64,000 nucleotides of DNA from Symsagittifera roscoffensis (Eukaryota > Xenacoelomorpha > Acoela > Convolutidae). Made by a program: the position numbers and the translations under genes. Where the stretch lies: positions 48,174,381 through 48,238,380 of the forward strand of contig NC_087065.1 of NCBI RefSeq assembly GCF_963678635.1, written 5' to 3'. This document shows positions 23,701 to 33,975 of the stretch, one piece after another (position 1 is the stretch's first letter; each line of letters begins with the position of its first letter). The notes beneath the pieces were generated by a model, which saw only the letters and a program-made list of their open reading frames with translations, was not told the DNA's origin and did not search any database.

Positions 23701-25039
23701 AAAAAAATTGAACTCGGCAATTTCCATCAGTTATCTGTTGAAGTTGTTAAAAAAATACGAACCAAAATGAATCCAAAATGAATCCAAAATATTTTGTTTC
23801 AAGTCGTTTTTCGAAAATCAATGTCAATGGGTTCAGATGGTATCAGCAAAGTTATCCTAATTTTTTATTGACAGTGATTTGTGGTCATATATCACGTTTA
23901 TTCAAACAGTGTTTAAATAAAAAAAATTTCAAGTCTTTCAAAAATTAACTAAGTGCTGCCATTTTATATATACTAAGCAATTCGTTTGCCAGACAGCTAC
24001 AGACCAATAAACTCTCAAAAGTTTTTAATCAAGATTTTAAAAGAAACATCTCCAAAAAACTTTTTTTTTTTTGTAAAACGGAAATTTACAGTTTCATACC
24101 AAGAAAATTGCAGTTATGCGCTAGACTTTAGGTAAGACAGACTTCACCGAAATCATTCATATAAAAAATCATATACGTTTTTTCGGGAAAAACTTTTTTA
24201 GAGAAGGCATTTGACACAATAAATCATAATTTGCTCAGTCTCAAAATGAGGAAAAAAAATCTTAAGGGGAAACATTAGGAATTTTCTCAAAATTATAGCA
24301 AGAAAAGTCAAACAGTTCGTGTCTCTTTTGCTAAAAAAAAACAACTCGGCGAAAAACAATGAATTTTTCGACAAGTTGTATTCGGCAAGGAGCAGCGTTT
24401 CATTCATGATATCCTCTTAATTTGTCAAGAAAAAAACAAACGAGTGTCATACGCGAATGATACGATTTTTTGTTTTTCAAGCAAATTCAGAACAACTCTA
24501 TTCAAAAAATTCAGAGTAAAAACTGAACTGATTGTTACGTTTTAATAATCAGCATAAAAACAGAGATAGAAAAATTTTTTTGATTGAAGTATTGAAAACA
24601 TGTTTTTAGTGGTATTTTTTGTTCGAGCAATCAGGCTTCCATTATGAACGTGAAAACAAAAACGTTATGAATGTCAAGTTCATAGCAGCTTGTTGACATA
24701 ATTCAAAAAAAAAATTTGCGAAATTGTATTTAATGTAGTAGACATTGTACAAACTATAGGCACAATCCATAATACAGTAAAGCCTTCTTAATTACGAAAA
24801 TACTTATAAATCACATCTTGATTCAGTAGCAGTAAATAGAGTTTAAAGTACCCGAATGAGATATATTTTTTTAATTTTAGCGAGTCTTTAAAGACTTCCT
24901 AAAGCCCAAAAAAGTCAGAAGACTAAATTACAAAATAAAAAAATAACTTACTCCTTTAAAAAACTTTTTTTGAAAAGAAAAAAAAGACTTTGCTGGAAAT
25001 TTTTTTTTCGATAATGAATCTTTTTCAAACTACTTTTTA

Positions 25040-25196
25040 TCTGAGCTGATGTACATTCTACGTCTCAACAGTTCTGCTCTTTTAGATCTCGTGTTGACCC
25101 ACTCGATGAGATGAAGTTCTCTTTGTGCCATCCTGTAAGCATTTATAAGAGAATATATTTGCTGTTGTAATGTAGCTGGTAATTTTAAACTTTGAA
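25040..25196 (-). pseudogene. Candidate decayed exon, unknown protein (unit 2)
   Basis: Minus-strand reading runs open from PFGNFQSLKLPATLQQQIYS through LINAYRMAQRELHLIEWVNT and LLRRRMY, then frameshifts. The donor GTTCATT of unit 1 is ATTCATT here. Part of the open frame extends past the duplication end at 25182, which suggests this copy keeps the original 5' side of the exon. Confidence 0.3.
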
Positions 25197-26408
25197 AATT
25201 ACCAAAGGGTTATGCCATAAAGAAAAGAAGATACGACATGAAATCTTTTGCTTTTCGATGAAAATTTCCTTCTCAAACATTGACTTTAAATCTAAAATGT
25301 CAGTTTTGAGCCCAATTATATTATCTGACAATAGCTAGATGAAACTTGAGTTACTTCCGAGCTTGGCTTCATACGTATAGAGATCAAATCAGGTTGCAAA
25401 AAATTGCCCAGGTCGCGGTTTTGTTTTTACTTTCAGACTTAGTATGTTCAGTCAGACAGCTTGAACTAAATTTGAAATGTTCAGTGTTAGGACTTAAATT
25501 TGTTTACATTCAGACCGCGTAGACAGAAGCAAGCAAGAATCAAAACGTGAGTAATGATGAAAATTCAGTTTCTTACATTGGGGACCAATAAAATCTGGTT
25601 TCAGTCTGCGGGGACTAAAAAAATCTGTTCTGATCACGCCAAACAAGAAAAAACCCAGATTCGGACAATGCATACTAGAACATCAAAGAGAAATTTTAGA
25701 CCATGGGGACCAACAAAATGCAATGTCACACCGTGGGAACCAACACAAGTCTTAGAGATTTCGTATATTCGATTGAAAAAAGCAGATTTAGGTAATCGAC
25801 TTTGATCATTTCGCTCATTGACCAAAAATTGTAGTTCAAAATTATTTTTTTAATTAAGTTCCAATTTCATGCTTTTTTTAAATCACTGACTGTGTTAAAA
25901 TGATATCTACAATACTCATTGAAACTATCCATCTTCGTCTCGTCACGGATCTTTTCTAAGGTCATGAGTGGCTTTCCTCTGGTCACCGATCATTTGACTG
26001 ACAGACACGCAAACTGAATTCTTCATTTTGAACTATCGTGAGACTTTGTTTGTGCATGTTGTTTATTATCGATATATCATGAGCGTGACCATTGTTGAAA
26101 AATGATATTTCGATACTTGAATTCCATCCTTGAATAACAACTTTTAATAAGTAGCAAAAAGTTGGGACAGACAGAATTAATTGAAATGAGCATTCAGTGC
26201 TTTTCGACGCTTTTTTGCATGCAAAATCTGAAGCCAAACAACCTTCAGTTTTTGTCTGACCAAATTCAAAGTGCGAGATCGTCGATTATCGGATGATTAT
26301 GCTAGCCTAATTTTTAAATACTGCGATGAATATCCAGATTTTACTATAGAACAATTCGAAGCTTTGAATGCAATTGCCCGCCGTGGTTATAGGTTTTGAG
26401 CGAAACTT
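25183..26408. other. Unassigned DNA, no gene seen
   Basis: Only short frames; the longest (25554-25805, 83 codons) contains the phrase GGGACCAA three times and shows no known domain. Confidence 0.4.
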
Positions 26409-26606
26409 GGATCTACTTACCGATCCCCCCTATTGTAGTTACTGAATAATATCCAACCCCTGTAAAAAAAAACAGTAAATTCGCACTAGAGCATTGTATG
26501 TAAATTCGAATTTTTCTGCAATCTGATAGGTCGAAAGTTCGCTGCAGTTAATCTTATTAACAATCTCCTCCCCTTTCTTGAATGGGGAGATTGTTAAGTA
26601 GATCCC
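26409..26606. mobile_element. Foldback MITE, GGATCTACTTAAC family, copy 1
   Basis: About 200 bp with terminal inverted repeats GGATCTACTTACCGATC and GATTGTTAAGTAGATCC. An inner copy of the inverted motif (ACAATCTCC...GGAGATTGT) forms a hairpin at the right end, and a central phrase TCTGATAGGTCGAAAG is shared with the copy at 36184 (TCTGATTGGTCGAAAA). No coding capacity, as expected for a non-autonomous element. Confidence 0.75.
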
Positions 26607-26750
26607 GAAACCCTGCTTTATGAACTTTCGACGTTATGTTTATTTCAGTTTTTATCTCCGTTGATGTCCAGACAATTGCTCTTTATAATTAATTCTGTCT
26701 GTCCGAACGTTTTGCAACTCTCTATAACAGTATCCCAGACCATAAAGACA

Positions 26751-26893
26751 ATGTTTTAGTGATCAACCGACGGTGTCAGACAGTCCGAAGGTCAATACCT
26801 GTCAATGAGGTCTAGCTCTAGATAGAAACAAACATTTATGACAGAGGAAAAGAAACATGAACTAAATAACACTCAAATGACTGATTTAGCTCT
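26751..26893 (-). repeat. LTR-like direct repeat, left (3' side of Gypsy element)
   Basis: Shares with 31454-31604 the anchors TCAACCGACGGT, GTCAATACCTGTCAAT, AAGAAACATGAACTAAATAA and ACTCAAATGACT in the same order and orientation. Position flanking a Ty3 pol supports an LTR. The phrase GACCATAAAGACAATG lies just outside this repeat and GACCATAAAAAACAATG just outside the other, which may mark the true ends or the target site. Confidence 0.5.
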
Positions 26894-27179
26894 TTGACAT
26901 TGCATCTTGTGAAACGAAACGAAATTAAATGGATTTATAAAAGAGATGAATTTAAGAACTTGACTGAGAATTTTGAGACAACTAAGTGGATTTATTCATA
27001 GATCCGAACTGAAATGGCTGAACTAAGCTTGGTAATAAAAACACTTTTAAGTACTGGCTTTTTAGATTAAGTATGTTTCGAACAAGGTTTACAATGAGTT
27101 TGAAACAAGGTAGTTTGAGTTTTCAACCGTCGGTTGGCTCTTTTCCTGGGCTATGATAGTTTAGATCCCACTCACTTTC

Positions 27180-27770
27180 CCTCCTTTGCATAAGCTTCGC
27201 CCGCGCCTCGTCTTATATGGTCGATCATGACGGCCCTCACCTTATTCACCGCCGTGCGTTTTCGGCCGCTACGTCTTGACCCTGTTTCGTCCTGGCTACT
27301 TCCCGAATCATGACTTGCGTAGGAAACGAGTCTTTGCTTCCTAGTTCTCTTCTTTGTTTCGATTTGCGCCGGAGCCGTATCGGGAGTATCCTTCGGGTCT
27401 TTTGCTCCCTAATCTTCCACTTCGTCTTCATACATTTTCTTGCGGTTTTTTCTTGAGTCTCGTGTGCTTTGTTGCTCTGATTGCCCGCCGTATCTTTATC
27501 TTTGATTCTAATCGGGGAATGCCCCTCCGGTAATGTTGCCATCGGTAATTTTCCCATGATCCGCTTTGACGCAATCGTTGCGTCGCCTTTTCCTGTCAGT
27601 AATTGTCGTGTTTACACTCGGAACACTTTTTGAGGCTAGCTTCTTCTTTGGTACCGCAGAAGTTGATGCCTTTGATAGTACCGCTGGAAATCAGTTTTTC
27701 GGGGTACTCTTTTTTCTGGTCGCAACTCCGAATTTCCTAAACAAGCTATCATCTTTTTTGTGAGCCAGAT
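27180..27770 (-). pseudogene. Gypsy pol C-terminal tail
   Basis: Minus-strand readings are rich in K, R, E and S and end near SRRSGRKRTAVNKVRA (about 27275-27235), like the basic tail after the integrase of Ty3 elements. A 103-codon open frame (27557-27246) overlaps in another frame. Several stops are present. The identity is inferred from position and composition. Confidence 0.45.
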
Positions 27771-28149
27771 TTCAGCTACTATTTTACTATTTAACAGTTT
27801 ATACCAGTTTAGGTTTTGTTAGCAGTGTGCTGCAATACCAGTCGCGAGGGTCCGGCTGTGGAACTTGCCCCTTGAAATGAGGTTGCTGCCGATTCATCGG
27901 CTCGTCGGGTCGCTTGCTCATCAGTCAGCCTCAAGGGGTGGTTTCTTGCCTTCCAACACATGATCAGAGTTCAATCTCACGCCCCAGTTGGTAACCGCTG
28001 GGTTTGGCATTCTTTTTACTTACAGGTATATCTCATCTAAGCAAGCATGCTTGGGCTTTAGTACATTGGACCAGTTTAAACTACTGAGTGACGGTTTTTT
28101 GGTTAAGTTTCAGAGGGTTGTGTTGGGTTTTCTTCCATGATGGGCCTCA

Positions 28150-29085
28150 AACGGCGTTAGTCTTAGGCTAGCATTTGGTGAAAACCGAAGTGAGCCGAGG
28201 GCTCTTCTACTATCTTCTCTAAGGGCTCCGGGTGTTCTTCTTGTGCATACGTGAGTATTGAACTCTTCACACTTCCAATCGTTTTTTCAACGCAATCGGT
28301 GGCTCTGTGTTTGTTAACCGGCGACTGTATAATTTCAATTCCCTCACTATAACACAAAAAAATTTCACATCCTTTGACATTAAATTCGTCCCCTGATCTA
28401 CGTGAAATTTTCCAGGCACGCCATGATTGCTGAGGTAGGATTTAAGGATTTTGAGAATTTTGTCCACGCGATTTGTGTTGCATACCATTGCCGATGGCCA
28501 TCTAGAAAAACGCTCCACCGCTACTATTAGGACTTTTAGGACTCAATCAGGTATTTTATAGGTCCCCAAAAAACCAACTGTACTGCCTCATTGGGCTCCC
28601 TTTGTTCGGTTATTTTACCCAAGTCCCCCTTGGTACACATCGTTTTTAGGTTCTAACCGCCACTCCCGACGATTTCCGTGTTACTCTGGCCGTGGTGATA
28701 ATGATGCAGTCGGTTGTTGTAATGTGTTTGGAATTGTCATCCATCCACAAACAGTTATCTCGTATATGAAAATCGTTAACGAACTGCTCATAGTAACGGT
28801 TCATTGCATAAATTTTTGAAGCAGTATCGGAATTTTTAGTTATAATCATCTCGAGGATTGCTTCTAGCTAGGGGTCCAATGAGTATTGCGACTCAATAAA
28901 CCGGAGGAAAAAAGTTTCGGGTAACGCCGTGGTTTTTGAAATGACTTTACAGCTACGAGGGACTACTGACATAATAAGGTTGGACGGGTCAATTGGGTGA
29001 AATGTTTTACCTTTGATCGCTGAGCTGAGTGGTTGACAATGCGGTGTTGCTCTTCGTTCTGTTTGTCTTCGTGGTAATTGCATTT
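28150..29085 (-). pseudogene. Ty3/Gypsy integrase, decayed
   Basis: Minus strand, N to C: RFIESQYSLDP and NRYYEQFVNDFHIRDNCLWM (linker before the zinc finger), then VERFSRWPSAMVC, NHGVPGKFHVDQGTN (second catalytic Asp, 28430-28380) and, after a frameshift, SPVNKHRATDCVEKTIGSVK carrying the third acid (E of VEKTI). FSRWP, DQGTN and the RATxxVEKTI motif are Ty3-type integrase signatures. The zinc-finger region around 28600 is badly degraded. Known role: inserts cDNA into the host genome. Confidence 0.83.
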
Positions 29086-29439
29086 AAAAGTACTTCTCCG
29101 ACTAACTCTTCTACTTCTTTTTGTCACTACTGGCTATACTTGGTTGGCGTTCTTAAGTTTTTGTGATTTCCGAAAACAATTTTTGATGATAAATGCTTGG
29201 TTGTTGGTAGAACTAGATTCTGTATGACTGTGTTAACAATAAGTAATTGCTCCAACTGATCTATTTATATTGATGGTTGACCGTCGGCGGGTTTTGTCTT
29301 GTGACCATCGGCATATGCAAATTTATGTTCTCTGATTGGTTGACTGGTCTTTGCATGATACATTGCCCTCTATCGGCCATATTTATTTACAAATTTTGCA
29401 TACTGCAGTTTTACTCGTTGATTTCCGTTCACATAATTT

Positions 29440-29850
29440 ACGAGGGCTCTTTAGACTGAAGTTATTTTTGCGATCAAGACATACTATCGTAGACCGATAC
29501 TGATTTTGCCTCATTTTTTAGATATCTAGAAAGGTAGTCTACCAGACCAATTTTTCCCCTGGCTTGTGTTCGACTTCAAAGTCGAATGGAATAAGTCTAT
29601 CTAGCCATCTTGTTAAACGGTTACAAATTGTTTTGTTCTTTTTGTTATTTCAGTTTAGGAGCGATATCAGAGCTTTATGATCGGTAACAACTTAAAAATC
29701 TCTCTCTAAGACATAATTTTGAAAAAATGAGCCCCCCAGATTACGGCGAGAATCTCCAGTTCGCTCGTGGATTCGTGGACTACCTTTTTTCAGCGTCGCT
29801 TAGATAGCGGATGCGAACGATATCGGCCGCCAGCCTTCGGTACCAAGTTG
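29440..29850 (-). pseudogene. Ty3/Gypsy RNase H, decayed
   Basis: Minus-strand pieces ESTSELEILAVIWGAHFF (29775-29722) and KIGLVDYLSRYLKNEAKS (about 29550-29497) match the RNase H motifs S..E.E.LA..W...+F and G..N..AD.LSR of Ty3 elements. Frames are interrupted between them. Confidence 0.72.
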
Positions 29851-29999
29851 TTCTAATTTCTGCTGAGATAGTGTGCGGGGCGGTTTTAGTGCCTCGTTTG
29901 GCTCCGTTTTTCAGATTAGGTGTGTCGAAGAAATTTTAAACCTAACATGTCACATTTTTTTTGGGCGAAGTTACATCTAGGGTCGAAATAAGCTCTATT

Positions 30000-30690
30000 T
30001 CGAAGACTTTAGTTACAAATAACATATGGTCGATAAATGCTTATGCTTGTGGATATTCAGTTAGTATCGAGTCCATTACTCTTTGAAAACCCACCGGCAT
30101 TGTTGTATGGCCGTAAAACCGCTGACTAGCAGTAAATTACAATGTAGACCAGCCAGTTTCTTGAGTCAGTGGCAGTTAGCCGTACACGTACGTTAGATCC
30201 ATAGTGGAGAAGTATGTGACGCCCAAATTCTTTTCGCTTATCGTTGAGTACCTCGATGTTTGGTATTTGGTACTTGTTTTTATGTACCTGCTTATTTAAT
30301 TCGCGTGCCTCGAGCGCGAGTTTAGCCGAGTCGTCCTTCCTGACCGTATTTATAATCGGAGATACAAAAGACTTATCCGAGCAGTCTTCCAATTTTTCTA
30401 TATGCCCTTATTTGATTATTTTGTCAACTTCCCCGTCGACTTTTTCCTACAATCTTATCGGCACCCTTCTTCCTTTTTGTAGATTGGGCATCAGGTTTGC
30501 AAAAAATTCGGCCTGTACCTTATAGTTACGTGTTTTCTCCACCCATTCAAAGAGAATAAAAAATAGCTTTTTAAAGTACTCATGCCTTTTCTCTTGCTTG
30601 TTATCGTCTTGAACGTTCTCATCCTGGATCGACATCATTTGTTGGCCTGGCGCCTTCTGTATTAGTTGCAGCCCCAGTTCAGCCAACAGA
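30000..30690 (-). pseudogene. Ty3/Gypsy reverse transcriptase, decayed
   Basis: Minus-strand pieces in order: QKGRRVPIRL (about 30477), LEDCSDKSFVSPI then KLALEARELNKQVHKNKYQI (30390-30260), MPVGFQRVMDSIL (about 30100-30060) and AFIDHMLFVTK (30035-30005). SPI, LN..., MP.GFQR and the F-I-D-D box are RT landmarks; the box reads FIDH, so the catalytic pair is broken. Multiple frameshifts. Confidence 0.82.
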
Positions 30691-30837
30691 TACGTCCTAT
30701 GATTGATCGTAGGTTTCCGCTGATGACCTTGATCGACGCAGACGTCGCCAAGCCGTTGGATACGAGCTCCACCTTCATGGTTCCCAGTAACTGAATAGGG
30801 TTAATACCGTAATCGCGGAACTCTTGATCCTTCAGCT

Positions 30838-31164
30838 CTACTTTTGGTAACTTAATGCCTGTGGCGCCAAGTGTTTTCGGTTTTCCCTAATAGTCAATAT
30901 TGAGATAGGTGGCCCACTATCAATCCATACATTTGTTTCACGTCCGTTGATTTCAATAGGTAGTTTTGCGCGCGCCACTTTTAACTCAGCGTCTTTCTTT
31001 GACCGTATCACCATCACCAGGTATTCCCGCGAGCAGTCGGAGTCCGACGACCGGATACGTCCTTGGGGTTTGTTTAGCCATCCCACTGAGCTCTCATGTT
31101 GAGATGCGTCATCCTCCATGCCTTCAGACTCGAATAAAGTCTGGCCGTCCTGGCCTTGAACCAT
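30838..31164 (-). pseudogene. Gypsy gag-pol join with retropepsin site
   Basis: A 108-codon minus frame ends with EINGRETNVWIDSGPPISIL. The D-S-G triad at 30921-30913 followed by S-I is the active-site pattern of the retroviral-type aspartic protease (usually D-S/T-G). The preceding 60 residues are charged spacer. Only one protease flap side is visible and the downstream frame stops, so it is a fragment. Confidence 0.7.
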
Positions 31165-31450
31165 CCCGACCGATTATCGTCCTCTGATATTTTTCTTTGC
31201 CCTACACGTTCGTTCGAAGTGGCCGACTCTTTTGCAAAAAATACACGTGACACTTTTAGCTGCACTTTTATTCATTTGCTCCCTCATTAATCCTGGCTCA
31301 TCACAGTTGTATCATCTTCGATCTCCAATTTTCGTTCCCTTTCGGTATTGTCCTCGCCCCTGGATTTGACAGCGTCCTTTCCCCGGTTGTAGCGATATCC
31401 GCCCTGACTATTCCCACGTCTTGATTTGCAGACTGCCTCCCGTGGTAGAT
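31165..31450 (-). pseudogene. Gypsy gag C-terminus with zinc knuckle
   Basis: VTCIFCKRVGHFERTCRAKK (about 31252-31193) is a perfect C-X2-C-X4-H-X4-C knuckle on the minus strand. Upstream lies a basic glycine/arginine stretch (KSRRGNSQGGYRYNRGKDAV, 31430-31370) ending in a stop before the knuckle. The rest of gag is absent. Confidence 0.75.
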
Positions 31451-31453
31451 AAT

Positions 31454-31604
31454 AATTTAGCGGTCAACCGACGGTTTCAGACACTCCGAAGGCCAATACC
31501 TGTCAATAATGTCTAGCACCAGATAGCACCAGATAAAAACAGAAATTATTGACACAAGAAAAGAAACATGAACTAAATAAAACTCAAATGACTAATTTAG
31601 CACT
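31454..31604 (-). repeat. LTR-like direct repeat, right (5' side of Gypsy element)
   Basis: Same sequence and orientation as 26751-26893. It directly adjoins gag C-terminal coding, so the leader and most of gag were deleted between this repeat and 31450. Confidence 0.5.
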
Positions 31605-31689
31605 ATGAGACCATAAAAAACAATGGTAACCGCGTTGCAACTCTTATAGCATCTGCATTTTGCCTATTATAGCATCCCGCAGTAAAATT

Positions 31690-32060
31690 TCATGACTTCG
31701 GTCCCCCTTTGTGCTATTTTGAGATATCTTTTTGTAGCTGATTGGTCCCAAAACCTCTATAAAAGCAATTTCGGCGCCACAATACTAGTATTGAGGGGGG
31801 GGGCACCAAAAAAGGGCAAATTTCTGGTCAAATTTTCCAAAAACTGCCCAAAAACGTCTTTTTCAATTTTGGCATGTTCTTTAAAAATTTTAACGGCGGC
31901 GCAGAAAAATTGATCATAACAAGGTCTTTTCAATACTTTGAGAGAGCTCGAAAAATTAACTTGGTTGACCTAAGCAAAAAGCTCGAGAAGTTTTTGAAAA
32001 GTTTTTGAAAATCCGCCCCACCCCCTCTATAATATCCCGGATCTGCCCCCTGATTATATT
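31690..32060 (+). repeat. Dispersed repeat family R2, copy a
   Basis: Shared with 39950-40290 through the ordered blocks GGTCCCCCTTTGT, TTTGAGATATC, TTGGTCC/TTGGTGACC, GGCGC, TTGAGGGGG, AAATTTTCCAAAAAMTGCC, GAGAGCYCGRAAAATYAA and AATCCGCCYCA. Weak pieces also occur near 1425-1545, 7740-7855 and 34120-34225. No coding sequence; class unknown. Confidence 0.65.
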
Positions 32061-32080
32061 GGATTTTTGACTCCTCTCTC

Positions 32081-32116
<36 letters not shown>

Positions 32117-32286
32117 GTTCGAAAACGATCAATTATGAGTTAGAAATGGATTGTATAGCTAATGTTTTTCGAAAAAAAAAGAAAAAAATTACAAAAATTT
32201 TGAATTCTTTCTAAATGATCCCCCACACAATATATAGAGTACAAAGTGATTTATTTCGGTCCTGGTTACTTAAAAATTATGACAAT
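31762..32286. repeat. 0.5-kb tandem duplication, copy 1
   Basis: AAAGCAATTTCGGCGCCACA through GGTTACTTAAAAATTATGAC recurs 552 bp later at 32314-32815, base for base apart from the length of the CT tract (32085-32113 versus 32635-32670) and a loss of about 28 bases next to it. The near-identity implies a very recent event. Confidence 0.95.
32085..32113. repeat. (TC)n microsatellite
   Basis: About 14 uninterrupted CT units, present in longer form in the duplicate at 32635-32670. Confidence 0.95.
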
Positions 32287-32313
32287 AGCCATAATATAAT
32301 TGTGTCAAAATGT

Positions 32314-32631
32314 AAAGCAATTTCGGCGCCACAATACTAGTATTGAGGGGGGGGCACCAAAAAAGGGCAAATTTCTGGTCAAATTTTCCAAAAACTGCCC
32401 AAAAACGTCTTTTTCAATTTTGGCATGTTCTTTAAAAATTTTAACGGCGGCGCAGAAAAATTGATCATAACAAGGTCTTTTCAATACTTTGAGAGAGCTC
32501 GAAAAATTAACTTGGTTGACCTAAGCAAAAAGCTCGAGAAGTTTTTGAAAAGTTTTTGAAAATCCGCCCCACCCCCTCTATAATATCCCGGATCTGCCCC
32601 CTGATTATATTGGATTTTTGACTCCTCTCTC

Positions 32632-32672
<41 letters not shown>

Positions 32673-32815
32673 GAAATGGATTGTATAGCTAATGTTTTTC
32701 GAAAAAAAAGAAAAAAATTACAAAAATTTTGAATTCTTTCTAAATGATCCCCCACACAATATATAGAGTACAAAGTGATTTATTTCGGTCCTGGTTACTT
32801 AAAAATTATGACAAT
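32314..32815. repeat. 0.5-kb tandem duplication, copy 2
   Basis: Second copy of 31762-32286; includes R2 right half, the CT tract and the start of an R1 copy (CCCCCACACAATATATAGAG). Confidence 0.95.
32635..32670. repeat. (TC)n microsatellite, longer allele
   Basis: About 18 CT units. The flanking 28 bases present in copy 1 after the tract are missing here, as if lost together with tract expansion. Confidence 0.95.
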
Positions 32816-33114
32816 TAGTCTGATTCAATCAATTTGGAATGATTTCTATGAGGGATTAAATCTCCCCCTACGCGGTAACAGCGCGAAATACCACGCGTTA
32901 ATTGTCCCAATCTTTAAACCCCCATAATTTTACAAAAAATGATCCCAGGTGAAAAAATCTTTTCAATTTCAAGCTCAGGATTTTAATACTTTTTGAAAGA
33001 TATTTTAAAAACTTCCGTCAAAAATGGCTAGTTAACCATTCAAAATTTGTCTGAAGAAAAAAAACCTACTACGAGCACAATTATTCCGTTACTTTTGTTA
33101 TAAAAGTCGGAAGA
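32747..33114 (+). repeat. Dispersed repeat R1, copy c (5' truncated)
   Basis: Begins in the middle of R1 (GATCCCCCACACAA) and continues through AATTTGGAATGATTTCTATG, GTTAATTGTCCCAAT, AACCCCCATAATTTTAC and ends TTATAAAAGTCGGAAG. A truncated start is also present in the upstream duplicate at about 32217. Confidence 0.7.
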
Positions 33115-33687
33115 ATACACTGGTCTCCAGAATTTTGCGACAACGATGAGACAAGGTTTGCCATTAGTTTCAGAAATTTAAACAAGTTTGCCATTAGTTT
33201 CAGAAATTTAAAACTAGTCAAAACTTAAGCAGAACTCCCGGATTGACCTCCTCCTCACAATAAAAATACTTTTCATACAGTTCCATGCATAGTTTTTATA
33301 GAAAAAAAAATAAAAATGTCTGTCATACATTTTCTATTTTGGAAATTGTATGATAAGCGTTTTTTTTAAATGTCCAAAAGGGTTTTAATTAAGTTTTAAT
33401 GAGCTTACATTGCTTTTTAAATGATTGAGAACATACATACTGGTCATCAAAATTCAGTTTTTTTTTTGGCCAAAAAAGCCTGTCATACAAAGTTCCTTTT
33501 TAAATTTTGAAATCTTTGCAAATAATGTAGACCACTCGCAGTATTGTTTTATAAAAGTATCAAATCTTGCATTGAAGATTTTCTGTGATGGTGGAATTTT
33601 TATTACTCACTTGTTCAAAATGTTAACATTTAAAATTTTGTGGAATCCATGAAAAAAGTAATAATACGTATTTAGTGAACTTAAGTT

Positions 33688-33975
33688 GTCGCGGAATCCG
33701 TAATTGTAAGTGGAATCCGCAAATTGTAAGCGGAATCCGCATCAACTTGATAAATCCACTTTTTTGCAGAATCCGTTTACAATTGCGGAATCCGGATTAA
33801 CTACCTATATTCGCTCGTTGCGGAATCCGTAACAAAATCAATATGCCGACAAAATTTACGTTACAAGTAGTTGTACGTGGAATCGACTGAATTGTTGTAA
33901 ATGGAATCCACTTACATTTTGGAACATGTTCAAAGACTTGTCTCTGGAATCCAGGAACATACCGACACAAAGTTG
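33688..33975. repeat. Cluster of GCGGAATCCGC-type motifs
   Basis: At least ten copies of TGGAATCC/CGGAATCCG in 290 bp, several as palindromes (GCGGAATCCGC), spaced irregularly and linked by TTGTAAG or TTACAATT. Related phrases (AGTGGATTCCGCAAA, TTTGCGGAATTCG) occur at 2576-2670 and 8877-8970. Function unknown. Confidence 0.7.

Larger units (their letters stand above)
21567..25182. repeat. Large tandem duplication, unit 2 (3.62 kb)
   Basis: Near-identical second copy of 18039-21566. It is longer mainly because it keeps about 150 bp of integrase zinc-finger sequence (22135-22300) that unit 1 lost, and it lacks a short stretch near 23770. After 25182 the sequence becomes unrelated (TTTTAAACTTTG). 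Confidence 0.92.
26751..31604 (-). mobile_element. Ty3/Gypsy retrotransposon, decayed, 5' gag truncated
   Basis: Minus-strand order gag knuckle, protease, RT, RNase H, integrase, C-terminal tail is the Ty3/Gypsy order (integrase last). About 145-bp direct repeats at both ends (26751-26893, 31454-31604) look like short or eroded LTRs. The gag 5' part is missing: the right repeat adjoins coding for the basic end of gag. All domains contain stops or frameshifts. No env-like frame was seen. Confidence 0.8.

Noticed and set aside
20583-24407. A 69-codon frame starting MNETLLLAEYN in both large tandem units
   Set aside because: Phe/Leu-rich AT-driven composition, no motif; kept only because the units are near-identical.
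30244-31187. Plus-strand frames inside the Gypsy region
   Set aside because: They are antisense shadows of RT and protease, which carry the recognisable motifs on the minus strand.
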